A DNA stretch of 64,000 nucleotides from Streptomyces sp. F001 (GCF_004187715.1 NZ_QZWF01000001.1:248001-312000); one strand, 5' to 3'; shown: positions 30,750 to 40,347, counted from the stretch's first letter. The notes: generated by a model from the letters alone, not told the origin. Numbers and translations are program-made.

Positions 30750-31573
30750 GGCCGTCGTTCCTTGTCTGTGCTGCGGTGGCTCGACGCGGCTGTTCCGCGC
30801 TGGTCCAGTGCGGCGTCGAAGAGCAGGTTGCTGCCGTCGTCAGGGCGATGATCAGCAGGGCGGGCACCACCACGGCCCAGGGCTGCACGGCCAGGCCGAT
30901 GCGGTTGCGGTCCACCATGACCGCCCAGTCGGCGGCGTCCGGTGCGACGCCGACGCCCAGGAAGGCGGCCGTCGCCACCAGGTAGAGCACGCCGGTGAGC
31001 CGGACACCCGCGTCCGCGGCGAGCGTGCGCAGCGTGGCACGGCCGACGTAACCGACCGCCATCCGCCACCAGGTCTCGCCCTGCATGCGCAGCGCCTCGA
31101 CGGCAGGCCGTGCGGCGGCCTCCGCGGCGGCGGCCGCACGATCCTGGCCGCGTCCGGGATGTTGACCGCCGCGACCAGCAGCGCCAGCCCGACCGCACCC
31201 GGCTCGAACACCGACGCCACCAGCAGGATCAACAGCAGCGACGGCACGGCGAGCAGCACGTCCAGGGCCGCATCAGGAGCTCCTCCAGCCACCTCCGGTG
31301 TGTGAGCGCGCTGAGCAGACCGAGGGGCAGCGCCACGGCATACGCCAGCGCGGTCGCCGCGAGCGCGGTCACCACCACGGGCCGGCCTCCGTGCAGCACC
31401 TGTTGCCACACGTCCCTGCCCACGAAATCGGTGCCCAGCCAGTGGCCGTCCCCGAGCGTGAACGACGTGGCGCGCGGCCCCGGATCGCCGGCGAACAGCG
31501 GCCCCAGCAGGGCGAGGACGAGAGGTACGCCGATGACGGCGACGCCGAGCGCGAATCTCCCCGTGAACCTCAC
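30746..31573 (-). CDS. ABC importer permease 2, DppC/NikC type (frameshifted)
   Basis: GTG at 31573 overlaps the upstream permease stop (GTGA). It starts [20 protein letters not shown] (first membrane segment), then [20 protein letters not shown], the conserved DppC loop, [60 protein letters not shown], the ATPase-contact EAA-like region [20 protein letters not shown] and [11 protein letters not shown]. It ends KERRP at 30746. About 275 codons, five or six membrane segments. It pairs with the upstream permease to form the channel. Three indels. Confidence 0.85.
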
Positions 31574-32519
31574 GCGGCCACCCCCGCCCGTGGCGCGAAC
31601 CGGTGGGCGACGAGGTCGGCGCCCAGGTTGAGGACGACGGTCAGGACGCCGAACACCACGGCGAGGCCCTGCACCACGGGCACGTCGCGTTCGGCGACGG
31701 CGTTGAGCAGGACGGTGCCGAGTCCGGGGATCACGTAGAGGGCCTCCACGACGATGACGCCGCACAGCAGCCAGTCGATGGTGCGGGCGAGTTGCTGCGC
31801 GGCCGGAGCGAGGGCGCCCGGCAGGCGTGCGCGTAGCGGACGCGGATGCCGGCGACGCCGTAGCGGCGGGCGTGCACCGTGTACGGCGCGGCCAGCGCGT
31901 CGACCATCCCGGCCCGCACCAGCCGGGCCAGTGAACAGACCGGCCGGGACAGCAGCACGAGCACCGGCAGGACGAGTACGCGGGGTGGGCGAGCAGGTCG
32001 GTGCCGTAGCCTACGGCGGTCGGTGGCAGCCAGCCCAGCTGGAGCGCGAGCACGGTCACCAGCAGCACCCCGAGGGCGAATTCGGGATCGCGTACACGGC
32101 GAGCGTCACCGAGCTGACGAGCCGGTCGATCAGCCGGCCCGCGTGCCGCGCGGCCAGCACGCCGAGGCCGAAGCCGATCGGCACGAGCAGCACGACGGTG
32201 AGCGCGGCCAGCAGCAGGGTCGGGCCGAGGCCGTCACTGATGTACCGGCCGACCGGCCGCCGGAGGCGAGCGAGGTGCCGAAGTCGCCGTGCAGCAGGCC
32301 CGCCGCCCAGTCGGCCAGCCGCTCGTGCGCCGGCCGGTCCAGGTCCATGGCCTCCCGGATCGCCTCGATCCGCGCCGGGTCCGGCTGGTCGCCGGCGAGG
32401 GCGACCGCGGCGTCGCCCGGCAGCGCCTCGGTGAGCGCGAAGACCAGCAGCACCACGGCCACGGTCTGCAGGGCGCCGAGGAGCAGCCGCCGGGCGACGA
32501 AGGAGCGCAGTCCGCTCAC
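31570..32519 (-). CDS. ABC importer permease 1, DppB/NikB type (frameshifted)
   Basis: GTG at 32519 overlaps the solute-binding-protein stop (GTGA). LRSFVARRLLLGALQTVAVV is the first membrane segment. Then LPGDAAVALAGDQPDPARIE, GLLHGDFGTSLASGRPVGRY, LLLAALTVVLLVPIGFGLGV, VTVLALQLGWLPPTAVGYGT and LVLPVLVLLSRPVCSLARLV are the canonical DppB pattern, followed by VYVIPGLGTVLLNAVAERDV-like text and VVFGVLTVVLNLGADLVAHR. It ends at 31570. About 316 codons. It imports peptide- or metal-chelate-type ligands. Four indels. Confidence 0.85.
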
Positions 32520-34083
32520 GCCAGCCACACCTTGTCGAACCGCGCCCAGTCGAGCGTGTTGGCGGGGCGTTGCGTTCCACCCCCTTGACGGTGCGGGCGG
32601 TACCGAGGATCCAGTCGGCGAAGCCCACACCAGGAAGCGCCCTCGGCATGCAGGCGGCGCTGCATGCGCTCGTACACGGCGGCCCGTTCGGTCTTGTCCC
32701 GGGTGGACTGGGCCTGCTGGTAGAGCGCGTCGAAGTCCTTGTGCTGCCACTTGGTGGCGTTGGTGGTGGAGTCGGTGAGCAGCCGCTGGGAGATGTGCGC
32801 CTCGATGGGCATGGCGCCGGAGCGGTAGCAGGCGAGGGTGCCGGAGTCGAGGATGTCGCTCCAGTACGAGTCCTTGCTGCCCATCCTGACCTCGACGGTG
32901 ACGCGCCGCCTTCTTCGCCTGGTCGCGGAAGATGCCGGCGGCCTCGGTGAACCCGGCGGCGACGGCCGAGGTGTCGAGGGTGACCTTGAGGTTCTCGGCG
33001 CCCGCCTGCTTCAGCAGGGCGCGGGCCCTGTCGAGGTCCTGCTCGCGCTGCGGCAGACCGTCGGCGTAGTACTCGTAGCCCTTGCCGAACAGGTCGTTGC
33101 CGACCTCGCCCGCCCCGGACAGGGCGCCGTCGACGAGTTCCTTTCGGTCGGCGATGAGGAAGAACGCCTGCCGCACCCGCTGGTCGTCGAAGGGCGCCCG
33201 GTCGGTCTTCATCGTGAAGGCCTGCATGGCGCTGTTGCGCAGGCGCACGATCTCGATCTGACCCTGGTTCTCGTGCGCGCGGGCGGTGGTGGGGTTGAGC
33301 TCGTGGGCGTACTCGACCTGGCCACCGAGGAGGGCGTTGACGCGCGCGGACTCCTCGTTGGCGACGAGGAACTCGAGCTCGTCGAGGTAGGGGGCGCCCT
33401 CCCAGTGGTCGTCGTAGCGGCGGACGACGGCGGAGCGGCCGGGGTGAAGGACACGAACCGGAAGGGCCGGAGCCGATGGGCTTTCTGTCGAAGTCGGTGG
33501 CGTTCTCGGGCACGATGTACGCGCCGAACGCGGCCAGGATGTTGGGGAATTCGGCGGTCGGCCGCTTGAGCACGAACTCGATGCTCCGCTCGCCGGTGGC
33601 GCGGCTGGCGTCGAGGTCGATGGGCTCCAGGGACGCCTTGGCGCGGAACGCCTGCTTGGGGTCGGCGATCCGGCGGTAGCTGTAGAGCACGTCCTGGGCG
33701 GTGACCGGTTTGCCGTCGTGGAAGGTGGCCTTGCGCAGGGTGACCTGCCAGCGGTCCAGCGTCTTGTTCGACTCCCACTTGGTGGCGAGGCGGGGTTCGG
33801 CGGACAGGTCGGCGCCGTAGTCGGCGAGCTTGTCGAACAGCGCCTTGGCGCGGGCCACGTCGACGAAGAGGTTCGCGAGATGCGGATCGAGGGTCTCGCT
33901 GGCGCCGCCTCCGGCGAAGGCGGCGCGCAGCCGTCCGCCGCGCCTGGGCTTGCCGTCGCCCTCGCTGGCGCCGGGGCTGTCGGAGGAGCCGCAGCCGGTG
34001 AGGGCGAGCGCGCCGAGGGATGCGGCGCCGGTGGCGGCGAGGAAGCCGCGGCGGCGCAGGCCTGGGAAGCGTTCGTCGTGCAT
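32516..34083 (-). CDS. Tat-type lipoprotein solute-binding protein, SBP_bac_5 family (frameshifted)
   Basis: ATG at 34083 gives MHDERFPGLRRRGFLAATGA, ASLGALALTGCGSS: a twin-arginine signal (RRRGFLAA) ending in a lipobox (LTGC), so export is folded and lipid-anchored. Mature family-5 motifs: AFAGGGASETLDPHLANLFV, AKALFDKLADYGADLSAEPR, LATKWESNKTLDRWQVTLRK, TFHDGKPVTAQDVLYSYRRI, GSGPFRFVSFTPG, FDDQRVRQAFFLIADRKELV, LKQAGAENLKVTLDTSA and MGSKDSYWSDILDSGTLACY. It ends FDKVWLA at 32516. About 522 codons. Family members bind peptides, nickel chelates or metallophores; Tat export suits a ligand-bound or cofactor-sensitive fold. Four indels. Confidence 0.88.
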
Positions 34084-34112
34084 GAGGAATTCCTTGGGAG
34101 AGACGGGACAGG

Positions 34113-34906
34113 TCAGTGGGGGTGTTCAGACGCGCGACGACGTGCAGCCGGTCCGCGTCGGTGCTCGCGCCGGGCAACTCGCCCTCGCGCCAGGGGGGTT
34201 CGGTACGCGGTCCCGGGCCGTCGTACAGGCCGAGGACCTCGAAGCCGTGGGCGGTCAGGAAGTGGCGCAGCTCCTGCGGGAACAGCAGCCGCCACGCCGA
34301 GCGCTGTTCGACGGGCGCGGAGCCGTCGTCGGCCGTCCAGATGCGCGTACGGCGCAGGAGTTGGGCGGTGCGGTCGACCGTGAGCGTGGTGCTGGAGCGG
34401 TACTCCGTGCCCCGCCAGGTGAACTGTTGACCCTGGGCCGGTCGAGCAGGTCCGTACGGCCCAGGAAATAGGCGCCGTTGCGCATCTCCGCGACCAGCAG
34501 GCCGCCCGGTCCGAGGGCCCGTCGGCAGGAGGCGAGGAAGCCGTCGAGCTGGTCGTTGGTGTGGCAGTACAGCAGCGCGCTGTCCAGGCACACCACCGCA
34601 TCGAACGTGCCCAGGTCGAAGCCGTGCAGGTCGGCGCGGACGTATGCGGGCCCGGGGTGATGGACACGGGCGTACCGAGCATCGCCTCGGAGAGGTCGGC
34701 CCCGGTGACGGTGCGCCCGGTGCTGTGCAGGAACGCCGCATCGCGGCCCGTGCCGCAGCCCATGTCCAGCACGCGCGGGCCGGCGCCGTGCCGGCGCAGG
34801 CAGTCCTCGGTCCAGCGGCCGGCCAGGCGGTCCGGGTCGGGAAACGGGCCTCGTACAGCTCGGGGTTGTCGGTGAGGAGGTTGCGCGCAGTTGTCGTAGG
34901 GGACAT
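34113..34906 (-). CDS. class I SAM-dependent methyltransferase (frameshifted)
   Basis: ATG at 34906 gives MSPTTTARNLLTDNPELYEA, RFPDPDRLAGRWTEDC, then SAM motif I GPRVLDMGCGTGRDAAFL, GRTVTGADLSEAMLGT, LHGFDLGTFDAVVCLDSALL, LGPGGLLVAEMRNGAYFLGR and the lid/cap part FTWRGTEYRSSTTLTVDRTA, RRTRIWTADDGSAPVEQRSA and FEVLGLYDGPGPRTEPPW. The end is at 34113 or about 34126, depending on an indel in the tail. About 265 codons. The methyl acceptor is unknown; in this operon it most likely tailors the small-molecule product. It starts 8 bases after the MFS stop. Confidence 0.85.
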
Positions 34907-34914
34907 GTCTCTCC

Positions 34915-36151
34915 TCAGGCCGCGGCGGGTACGGCGGGCTTCGGCGGGGCCGGCAGTGCGTTCAGCCGGTGCAGCCAGGCGACGCCGAGCGCGGAGGCGA
35001 GCCCGAACAGGGCGCAGCACACCCAGGGCAGCCATTCGGCGCCGTGCTCCCCGGTGTCCATGGCCCAGCCGACGACGTGTTGCCGAGGGCGGCGGCGATG
35101 CCGGAGACGACGTAGAAGATGCCGTAGTAGGTGCCGGTGAGCTCGGGGCGGCCGAAGCCGGGATCAGTTCCATGACGAACGGCGAAGCGATCATGACGCC
35201 GACGTAGAGCAGCAGGGTGCCGAGCAGGACCGGTAGCGCGTCGAGGAGCCCGTCGGAGCTGCTGCCGGCGACGAGTGCCGGCGGAGGAACGCCAGCCCCA
35301 TCAGCAGGAGTCCGGCACTGATCCAACGGGCTCTGCTGCCCCGCTCCTTGAGGGCACGGGTGAGCCGCAGTTGCAGGGTGAGGTTGACGAGTGTGCCGAC
35401 GAGGAAGACGAGGCCGGCCGCGCCGTCCCAGCCGGTGGCCTGCCGGGCGCCGGACGGCAGCAGCAGGTAGAGCTGGTTCTCCAGGGTGAACATGCCGACC
35501 ATGGCGAGCGCGAACGCCAGGAACGCCGGTTGCCGACCACCTCGCGCCAGTCGGCGACGATCCCGCTCCTGCTCGGTTCGACCTCCCGCGCGGGCAGCAC
35601 CAGCGCCTGGGCGACGGTGAGCGCGGCGAAGACAGCGGCGGCGGTGAGCGCGGACGTGCGGAAGTCGACGAGGAGGAGCAGGCTGCCGAGGAGCGGGCCG
35701 ATCAGCGCGCCGGTCGTGGCGAACACGTTGAACAGCGCGAACGCCTCGGCCTTGCGCTCCCCCGCCTCCTGCGCGAGGTAGGCCCGCACGGCCGGGTTGA
35801 ACAGGGCGCCGGCCAGCCCGCTGAGCACGGACGCCGCGAGCAGTACGGCCAGTCCGTCGCCGAGGCGAACAGCCCGAACCCGACGGTGCGCAGGGCGCAG
35901 CCGGCGATGATCACGCCGCGTGCGCCGAGCCGGTCGGAGGCGGAGCCGCCGATGATGAACAGGCCCTGCTGGCTGAGGTTGCGGACACCGAGGACGATGC
36001 CGACGACGGCCGCGGACATGCCGAGGTTCTCGGTGAGGTGGGTGGCGAGATAGGGGATGAGGAGGTAGAAGCCGGTGTTGACGCCGAGCTGGTTGACCAG
36101 CAGGAGGCGGACGGCGAGCGGGAACTGCCGCATCTCATGCCACGTTTTCAT
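34915..36151 (-). CDS. major facilitator superfamily exporter (frameshifted)
   Basis: ATG at 36151 lies inside the end of the upstream epimerase gene (17-base overlap). MKTWHEMRQFPLAVRLLLVN, LGVNTGFYLLIPYLATHL, AAVVGIVLGVRNLSQQGLFI and IGGSASDRLGARGVIIAGCA show the MFS loop 2-3 motif (GxxSDRxGxR). After an indel, LSGLAGALFNPAVRAYLAQE, FALFNVFATTGALIGPLLGS, ALVLPAREVEPSRSG (central loop), FTLENQLYLLLPSGARQATG, YYGIFYVVSGIAAALGNTVV follow, ending AVPAAA at 34915. About 412 codons, 12 membrane segments. The most economical role is export of the product of this operon. Four indels. Confidence 0.85.
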
Positions 36152-37179
36152 GCGCCACCTCCTCGATGCCGAGCCCCGGCAGGTCACCGGCCCGTACGAA
36201 CCCGTCCGCGCCGCCGATTCCGGTCCACGGGTCGTGGGCGAGCAGCAGATGCCCGTCGAGGTCGGCCCAGCGGGCGCGGTCGGCGAGGTGGACGGCGGGG
36301 GCGAGGCCGAGGGTGCTGGCGGTCAGGCAGCCGAGCATCAGCGCGGTGCCGCTGCCCTCGATGGCCTCGGCGATGCGCAGGGCGGCGTGGACGCCGCCGC
36401 ACTTGGCGAGCTTGACGTTGACGCCGTGCACACGTCCGGCCAGTCGGCGGGCGTCCGCGAGGTCCACGGCGTCCTCGTCGGCGATGACGGGCAGCGGGGA
36501 GCGCTCGGCGAGGCGCCCAGCGCCTCGGGTCGCCGGGGGCGACGGGCTGTTCGACGGCCTCGACACCGAGGTCGGCGAACCGTGGCAACAGGGCTGCGGC
36601 CTGCGCGGCCGTCCAGGCGCCGTTGGGGTCGAGGAGCACCGGGCGGCGGGGGCGGCGTCGTGGATCACGCGGACGCGCTCGACGTCGTCCTCGGGGTCGG
36701 GGGTGCCGGCCTTGACCTTGATGACCTGGAAGCCGCTCGCGGCCAGACGCCGGGCCTCGGCGGCGGCGTGCAGGGGTGCGGTGATGCCGATGGTGCGGGC
36801 GGTGGCGGCCACGGGGGCGGCCGGGGCGCCGAGGAGCGGTGGACGGGGCTGCCGCGCGTTTGCCGACTAGGTCGAGGAGCGCGGCGTCGACGGCGGCGGT
36901 GACGGCGGGCGGTATGTCGCTCCCGGCCAACTCACCTGCCCGCAGGGCGTCGAGGGCGCTCTCTGGGTCGGCGAAGCGGTGCAGGTCGACGGCCGCGAGG
37001 AGCCGTCCCAGGGTGTCGGCATCCAGGCCGTAGTAGACGCTGGTGACGGCTTCCCCATGGCCGCAGAGCTCATCGTGTTTGACGGTGAGCCACACGGCGT
37101 CGCGTGCGGACATGGTGGAGCGGGAGATGCGCAGCGGCTCGGCGAGTTCGAGGCGTACGGTGCGCTGGGTGGCCTTCAC
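36135..37179 (-). CDS. MR/MLE-type (enolase superfamily) epimerase/racemase (frameshifted)
   Basis: GTG at 37179 overlaps the upstream stop (GTGA). N-terminal capping domain: KATQRTVRLELAEPLRISRS, AVWLTVKHDELCGHGEAVTS, YYGLDADTLGRLLAAVDL. Barrel: RLAASGFQVIKVKAGTPDPE (KxK acid/base), VLLDPNGAWTAAQAAAL (metal Asp), LGVEAVEQPVAPGD (metal Glu), SPLPVIADEDAVDLADARRL (metal Asp), VNVKLAKCGGVHAALRIAEA (second catalytic Lys) and ALMLGCLTASTLGLAPAVHL. It ends at 36135. The KxK/Lys pair and the order fit the dipeptide epimerase (L-Ala-D/L-Glu epimerase) subgroup, so it probably epimerises an amino-acid or dipeptide intermediate. About 348 codons. Three indels, the last near 36840. Confidence 0.88.
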
Positions 37180-38258
37180 TGGATTTCTTTCGGGGAGTCG
37201 AGCGGGTCGGTGACACGGGTGCAGCGGACCCAGCCGGTGGCCTCGGCAGCGCGCGGGTGCGGTATCTCCACGGGGCGCCGGGCCGCGCCGACCGGGTCGA
37301 TGCCGTGCGCGGTGGTGAAGTCGTCGTCGTAGACCGTGCCGAGGTAGCGGTGCGGGCCGTCGGGAAAGATGGTGGCGACGACCGCCCCCGGGTGCACACG
37401 GGCCGCCCAGGCGGAGACGAGCGCGACCGCGCCGGTGCTCCAGCCGCCGGTGACGAAGCTGCCTCGGGCCAGCCGGCGGCAGCTGTCCACGGCCTCGGCC
37501 GGGCCGACCCAGTGCACCTCGTCGAAGGCGTCGTAGGCGACATTGCGGGGGTGGATGCTGCTGCCCAGGCCGCGCATCAGCCGGGGCCTCGCGGGCTGGC
37601 CGAAGATCGTGGAGCCGGTGGCGTCGACGCCGATGAGCCGCAGAGCGGGCCAGTGCCGGCGCAGCGGGCCGATGATCCCGGCGCTGTGGCCGCCGGTGCC
37701 GACGCTGCACACCAGGACGTCCAGGTGGTCGAGCTGGGCGGCGAGTTCGGCCGCCAGGGAGGCATAGCCGGCGGTGTTGTCCGGGTTGTTGTACTGGTCG
37801 GGCCAGTACGCGTCGGGCAGAACGGCGAGCAGTTCACGCAGCCGGTTCAGGCGGGCGGCCTGCCAGCCGCCCTGCGGGGCCGGGCGGTCGACGATCTCCA
37901 GCCGGACCCCGTGGGCGCGCAGCAACTGCCGCATGGACGGCTCGAGTTCGCTGTCACCGACCAGTACGACGGGGTGGCCGAGCGCCTGGCCCGCGAAGGC
38001 CAGCCCGAGGCCGAGCGTGCCGGAGGTGGACTCCACCACCGGCGCGCCGGGCCGCAGTTCGCCGCGCTCGCGGGCGCCCAGCAGCATCGACACGGCGGCC
38101 CGTGCCTTCATTCCGCCCGCCGCGAGCCCTTCGAGCTTGGCCCAGAAACCGGGCTGCGGTCCGGGCAGATCGGCGGTGATGCGCACCAGAGGCGTACGGC
38201 CGAGCAGGGCGAGCAGTTCCCTGCGCGCAGCGGGCCGTACGGCCGTGGTCACGGTCAT
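37176..38258 (-). CDS. cysteine synthase-like PLP enzyme of the metallophore-type operon
   Basis: ATG at 38258 overlaps the DUF364 stop (ATGA). Undamaged, 360 residues. Fold-type II PLP motifs: ALLGRTPLVRITADLPG, FWAKLEGLAAGGMKARAAVS (PLP Lys in GMKARA), VVESTSGTLGLGLAFAGQAL (TSGT loop), YWPDQYNNPDNTAGYASLAA, LDVLVCSVGTGGHSAGIIGP (Gly-rich phosphate loop) and IFPDGPHRYLGTVYDDDF (Pro-Asp near the pyridine nitrogen). CysK homologues in metallophore loci (for example SbnA) make new C-N bonds by beta-replacement on O-phospho- or O-acetylserine. The same chemistry is inferred here; it is not needed for ordinary cysteine supply because its neighbours are not sulfur genes. Confidence 0.9.
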   Translation of the reverse strand: MTVTTAVRPAARRELLALLGRTPLVRITADLPGPQPGFWAKLEGLAAGGMKARAAVSMLLGARERGELRPGAPVVESTSGTLGLGLAFAGQALGHPVVLVGDSELEPSMRQLLRAHGVRLEIVDRPAPQGGWQAARLNRLRELLAVLPDAYWPDQYNNPDNTAGYASLAAELAAQLDHLDVLVCSVGTGGHSAGIIGPLRRHWPALRLIGVDATGSTIFGQPARPRLMRGLGSSIHPRNVAYDAFDEVHWVGPAEAVDSCRRLARGSFVTGGWSTGAVALVSAWAARVHPGAVVATIFPDGPHRYLGTVYDDDFTTAHGIDPVGAARRPVEIPHPRAAEATGWVRCTRVTDPLDSPKEIQ

Positions 38259-39094
38259 CGCTCGCTCTCCGGACAGTGGCCGCCGTAGCGGTGGATGACG
38301 CCGGGTCCGCCGTCGAGCCAGAAGAAGGGGTACGGCTCCGCGCACACCGCGCTCACTCCCTGGCCGAGGAAACGGGGCAGGACGGCGCTGCCGGTCTGGG
38401 CGAACACCACCAGTTGCTTGCCGTGCCGCAGCGCGTGCCGGCGCAGCGGCTCGAAGGTGCCGTTGCCGAGCGTCATACCGGAGACGAGCAGGGCGTCGCA
38501 GCGGTCCGCGGCGTCGAGCGCGTCGGTGACGACCGGCTCGTCCCACTCGGTGACACCGCCCTTGAGGTCGCACGGCACGTAGCCGATGCCGCGCGAACGC
38601 AGCGCTTCCAGCAGGGAGTTGACGACACCGACGACGAGCACGGTCGAGCCGGGCGGCACATCGAGCAGCTCGACGACGGCCTGGGCGCGGGCCCGCGACT
38701 TCTCCAGCGACGATCCGGCGGGCAGCGGGAACGGGCGCGCCCCGTGGTCCGGAGTGTGCGGGGTGACGTGCATCAGGTACGCATCGAGAGCGGCCACGCG
38801 GACCGGTATCAGCGGATGGTCGAGGAGCCGGGCGACATCGGCGCCCACGCAGTCGTCGAGCGCACCGTCGGGCAGGGCGCCGGGTTCGACCGCGCAGGAG
38901 CCGACGGCCTCGGCCAGGCGCAGGCTGAGGACCTCGTTGCGGTAGCCGGTGCCGCGCCCGGCGTGCCGTACGGCCTGTCGTGTGGTGAAGGCGACGGAGA
39001 TCCGCTGGGAGGCGGGGTCCGGGCCGAACTCGCCGGTGCGGACGCGGTCCACGAGATCGAGAAGCGCCGGATACGTCGCCGTGTCGGCGGTCAT
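38255..39094 (-). CDS. DUF4213/DUF364 (putative heavy-metal chelation) protein
   Basis: ATG at 39094 overlaps the ATP-grasp stop. Undamaged, 279 residues. The N-terminal half (YPALLDLVDRVRTGEFGPDP, VGADVARLLDHPLIPVRVAA, LDAYL) is the enolase-N-like part and the C-terminal half is Rossmann-like: STVLVVGVVNSLLEALRSRG, IGYVPCDLKGGVTEWDEPVV, CDALLVSGMTLGNGTFEPLR, RHGKQLVVFAQTGSAVLPRF and EPYPFFWLDGGPGVIHRYGG. A structure of a DUF364 protein showed a composite pocket proposed to act in heavy-metal chelation or siderophore-like metabolism. The reaction is unknown. Its place second in this operon supports an assembly or metal-loading step. Confidence 0.88.
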   Translation of the reverse strand: MTADTATYPALLDLVDRVRTGEFGPDPASQRISVAFTTRQAVRHAGRGTGYRNEVLSLRLAEAVGSCAVEPGALPDGALDDCVGADVARLLDHPLIPVRVAALDAYLMHVTPHTPDHGARPFPLPAGSSLEKSRARAQAVVELLDVPPGSTVLVVGVVNSLLEALRSRGIGYVPCDLKGGVTEWDEPVVTDALDAADRCDALLVSGMTLGNGTFEPLRRHALRHGKQLVVFAQTGSAVLPRFLGQGVSAVCAEPYPFFWLDGGPGVIHRYGGHCPESER

Positions 39095-40347
39095 CGGATC
39101 ACCAGCCCCGCCCGCAGCCCGGCCAGCAGCGCCTCGACGCGGTCGCGGGCGCCGGGCCCGTCGGCGTCGCCCGCCATGACGTGCCCGAGATACTCGTTGT
39201 TGCTGCCGGCCGCCTTGACGGCCTTGCCGGACTCGGCGAGCTGCACCTCCAGCACGCCGGGTGCACCTCGCAGTTCGCTGCCGTCGAGCGCTTCGAGAGT
39301 GCCTGCGGTGTGCGGTACGAGGAAGCCGATGGCGGCGCTGCTCAGCCCGGTGTCGGTGCGCCGCAGGTCGGGGGCGGTGCCGAGGGCTACGTCCACGAAG
39401 GCGGCGGCGAGGTCGATGCCGGTGACGTGGCGGACGAGTTCGGTGATGCGGTTGCCGGCCGGCCGGGGGTTGACCTCGACCACGCGCGGCCCGGCGGACG
39501 TCAGCTTGATCTCGGTGTGCGCGACCACGCCGTCGGTCAGGCCGAGCGCCTTCAGGGCGCTCAGCGCGGTCTGCTCGGCGGCCTCGGTGTCGGCGGGCGT
39601 CAGGGCCGCCGGGAACATGTGGCCGGTCTCGATGAAGGCGGGCGCTCCGCCGATGCTCTTGTCGGTCACGCCGACGACGTGCACCGCTCCGCCGTGGGAG
39701 ACGGTCTCGACGCTCACCTCGGCCCCGTCCAGCAGCTCTTCGAGCAGCACGACGGGGGCCCGCCGCTGACCGCGCGCATTGACCGGGAAGTCCGCCAACG
39801 CCTGGAGTGCAGCGGCGAGTTCGGCCTCGTCGTCCACACGCCGTACGAACATGCCCGCACACAGGTCGACGGGCTTGACGACCAGCGGGTAGCCGATCTC
39901 CCGTGCGGCGCTCGCGAGGTCGGCCCACTCCTCGTGGACGGCGAAGCGTGGCTGGGGCAGTCCGGCGTCGGCGAGGATGCGGCGGGTGGCGTCCTTGCGA
40001 CAGGCGTTCTCGACCGCCTCGGGGCCGGGTCCGGGCAGGCCGAGGAGTCCGGCGATCCGCGCGGCCGTCGGCAGGTAGTAGTCGCAGGACGTCAGCACCC
40101 CGTCGAAGCCCAGCACCGCGTGCAGCCGCTCGGCCTTGGGCAGCAGGGCCCCGAGGTCGTTGGTGTCGGCGGTGATGATGTTCCGGGCGCCCAGCAGCGG
40201 ATGCGCCGTTCCCTCCGGCGCGGACCGCAGATAGTGGTGCAGGTCACGAGTGAGGAAGGTGAACTCGTGCCCGCCCTCCCGTATCGCACGCGGCAGCAGC
40301 CTGCTCATCGAGCCGACCCAGCTCTCGACCACCAACAGATGACCCAC
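39091..40347 (-). CDS. ATP-grasp carboxylate-amine ligase (first gene of the Zur-linked operon)
   Basis: GTG at 40347 with ribosome site aaaggaga seven bases upstream. Undamaged, 418 residues. MGHLLVVESWVGSMSRLLPR is the pre-ATP-grasp domain. Then FDGVLTSCDYYLPTAARIAG, ENACRKDATRRILADAGLPQ, EIGYPLVVKPVDLCAGMFVR (ATP-binding Lys and Gly loop), VVLLEELLDGAEVSVETVSH, GVVAHTEIKLTSAGPRVVEV and NPRPAGNRITELVRHVTGID (Mg-binding E-x-N-P-R). The family joins a carboxylate to an amine through an acyl phosphate (L-amino acid ligases, carnosine-synthase-like enzymes). As the only ligase here, it likely forms an amide between amino-acid-like units of a small molecule. Confidence 0.9.
   Translation of the reverse strand: MGHLLVVESWVGSMSRLLPRAIREGGHEFTFLTRDLHHYLRSAPEGTAHPLLGARNIITADTNDLGALLPKAERLHAVLGFDGVLTSCDYYLPTAARIAGLLGLPGPGPEAVENACRKDATRRILADAGLPQPRFAVHEEWADLASAAREIGYPLVVKPVDLCAGMFVRRVDDEAELAAALQALADFPVNARGQRRAPVVLLEELLDGAEVSVETVSHGGAVHVVGVTDKSIGGAPAFIETGHMFPAALTPADTEAAEQTALSALKALGLTDGVVAHTEIKLTSAGPRVVEVNPRPAGNRITELVRHVTGIDLAAAFVDVALGTAPDLRRTDTGLSSAAIGFLVPHTAGTLEALDGSELRGAPGVLEVQLAESGKAVKAAGSNNEYLGHVMAGDADGPGARDRVEALLAGLRAGLVIR

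Noticed and set aside
28435-31086. 883-codon minus-strand open frame joining GH15 antisense and ABC pieces
   Set aside because: Only its upstream parts match ABC domains; the rest is antisense to the GH15 gene. It results from frame changes.
29190-40347. Staphylopine/nicotianamine-type opine metallophore locus
   Set aside because: No nicotianamine synthase-like or opine dehydrogenase-like protein is encoded, so the transport resembles that class but the synthesis does not.
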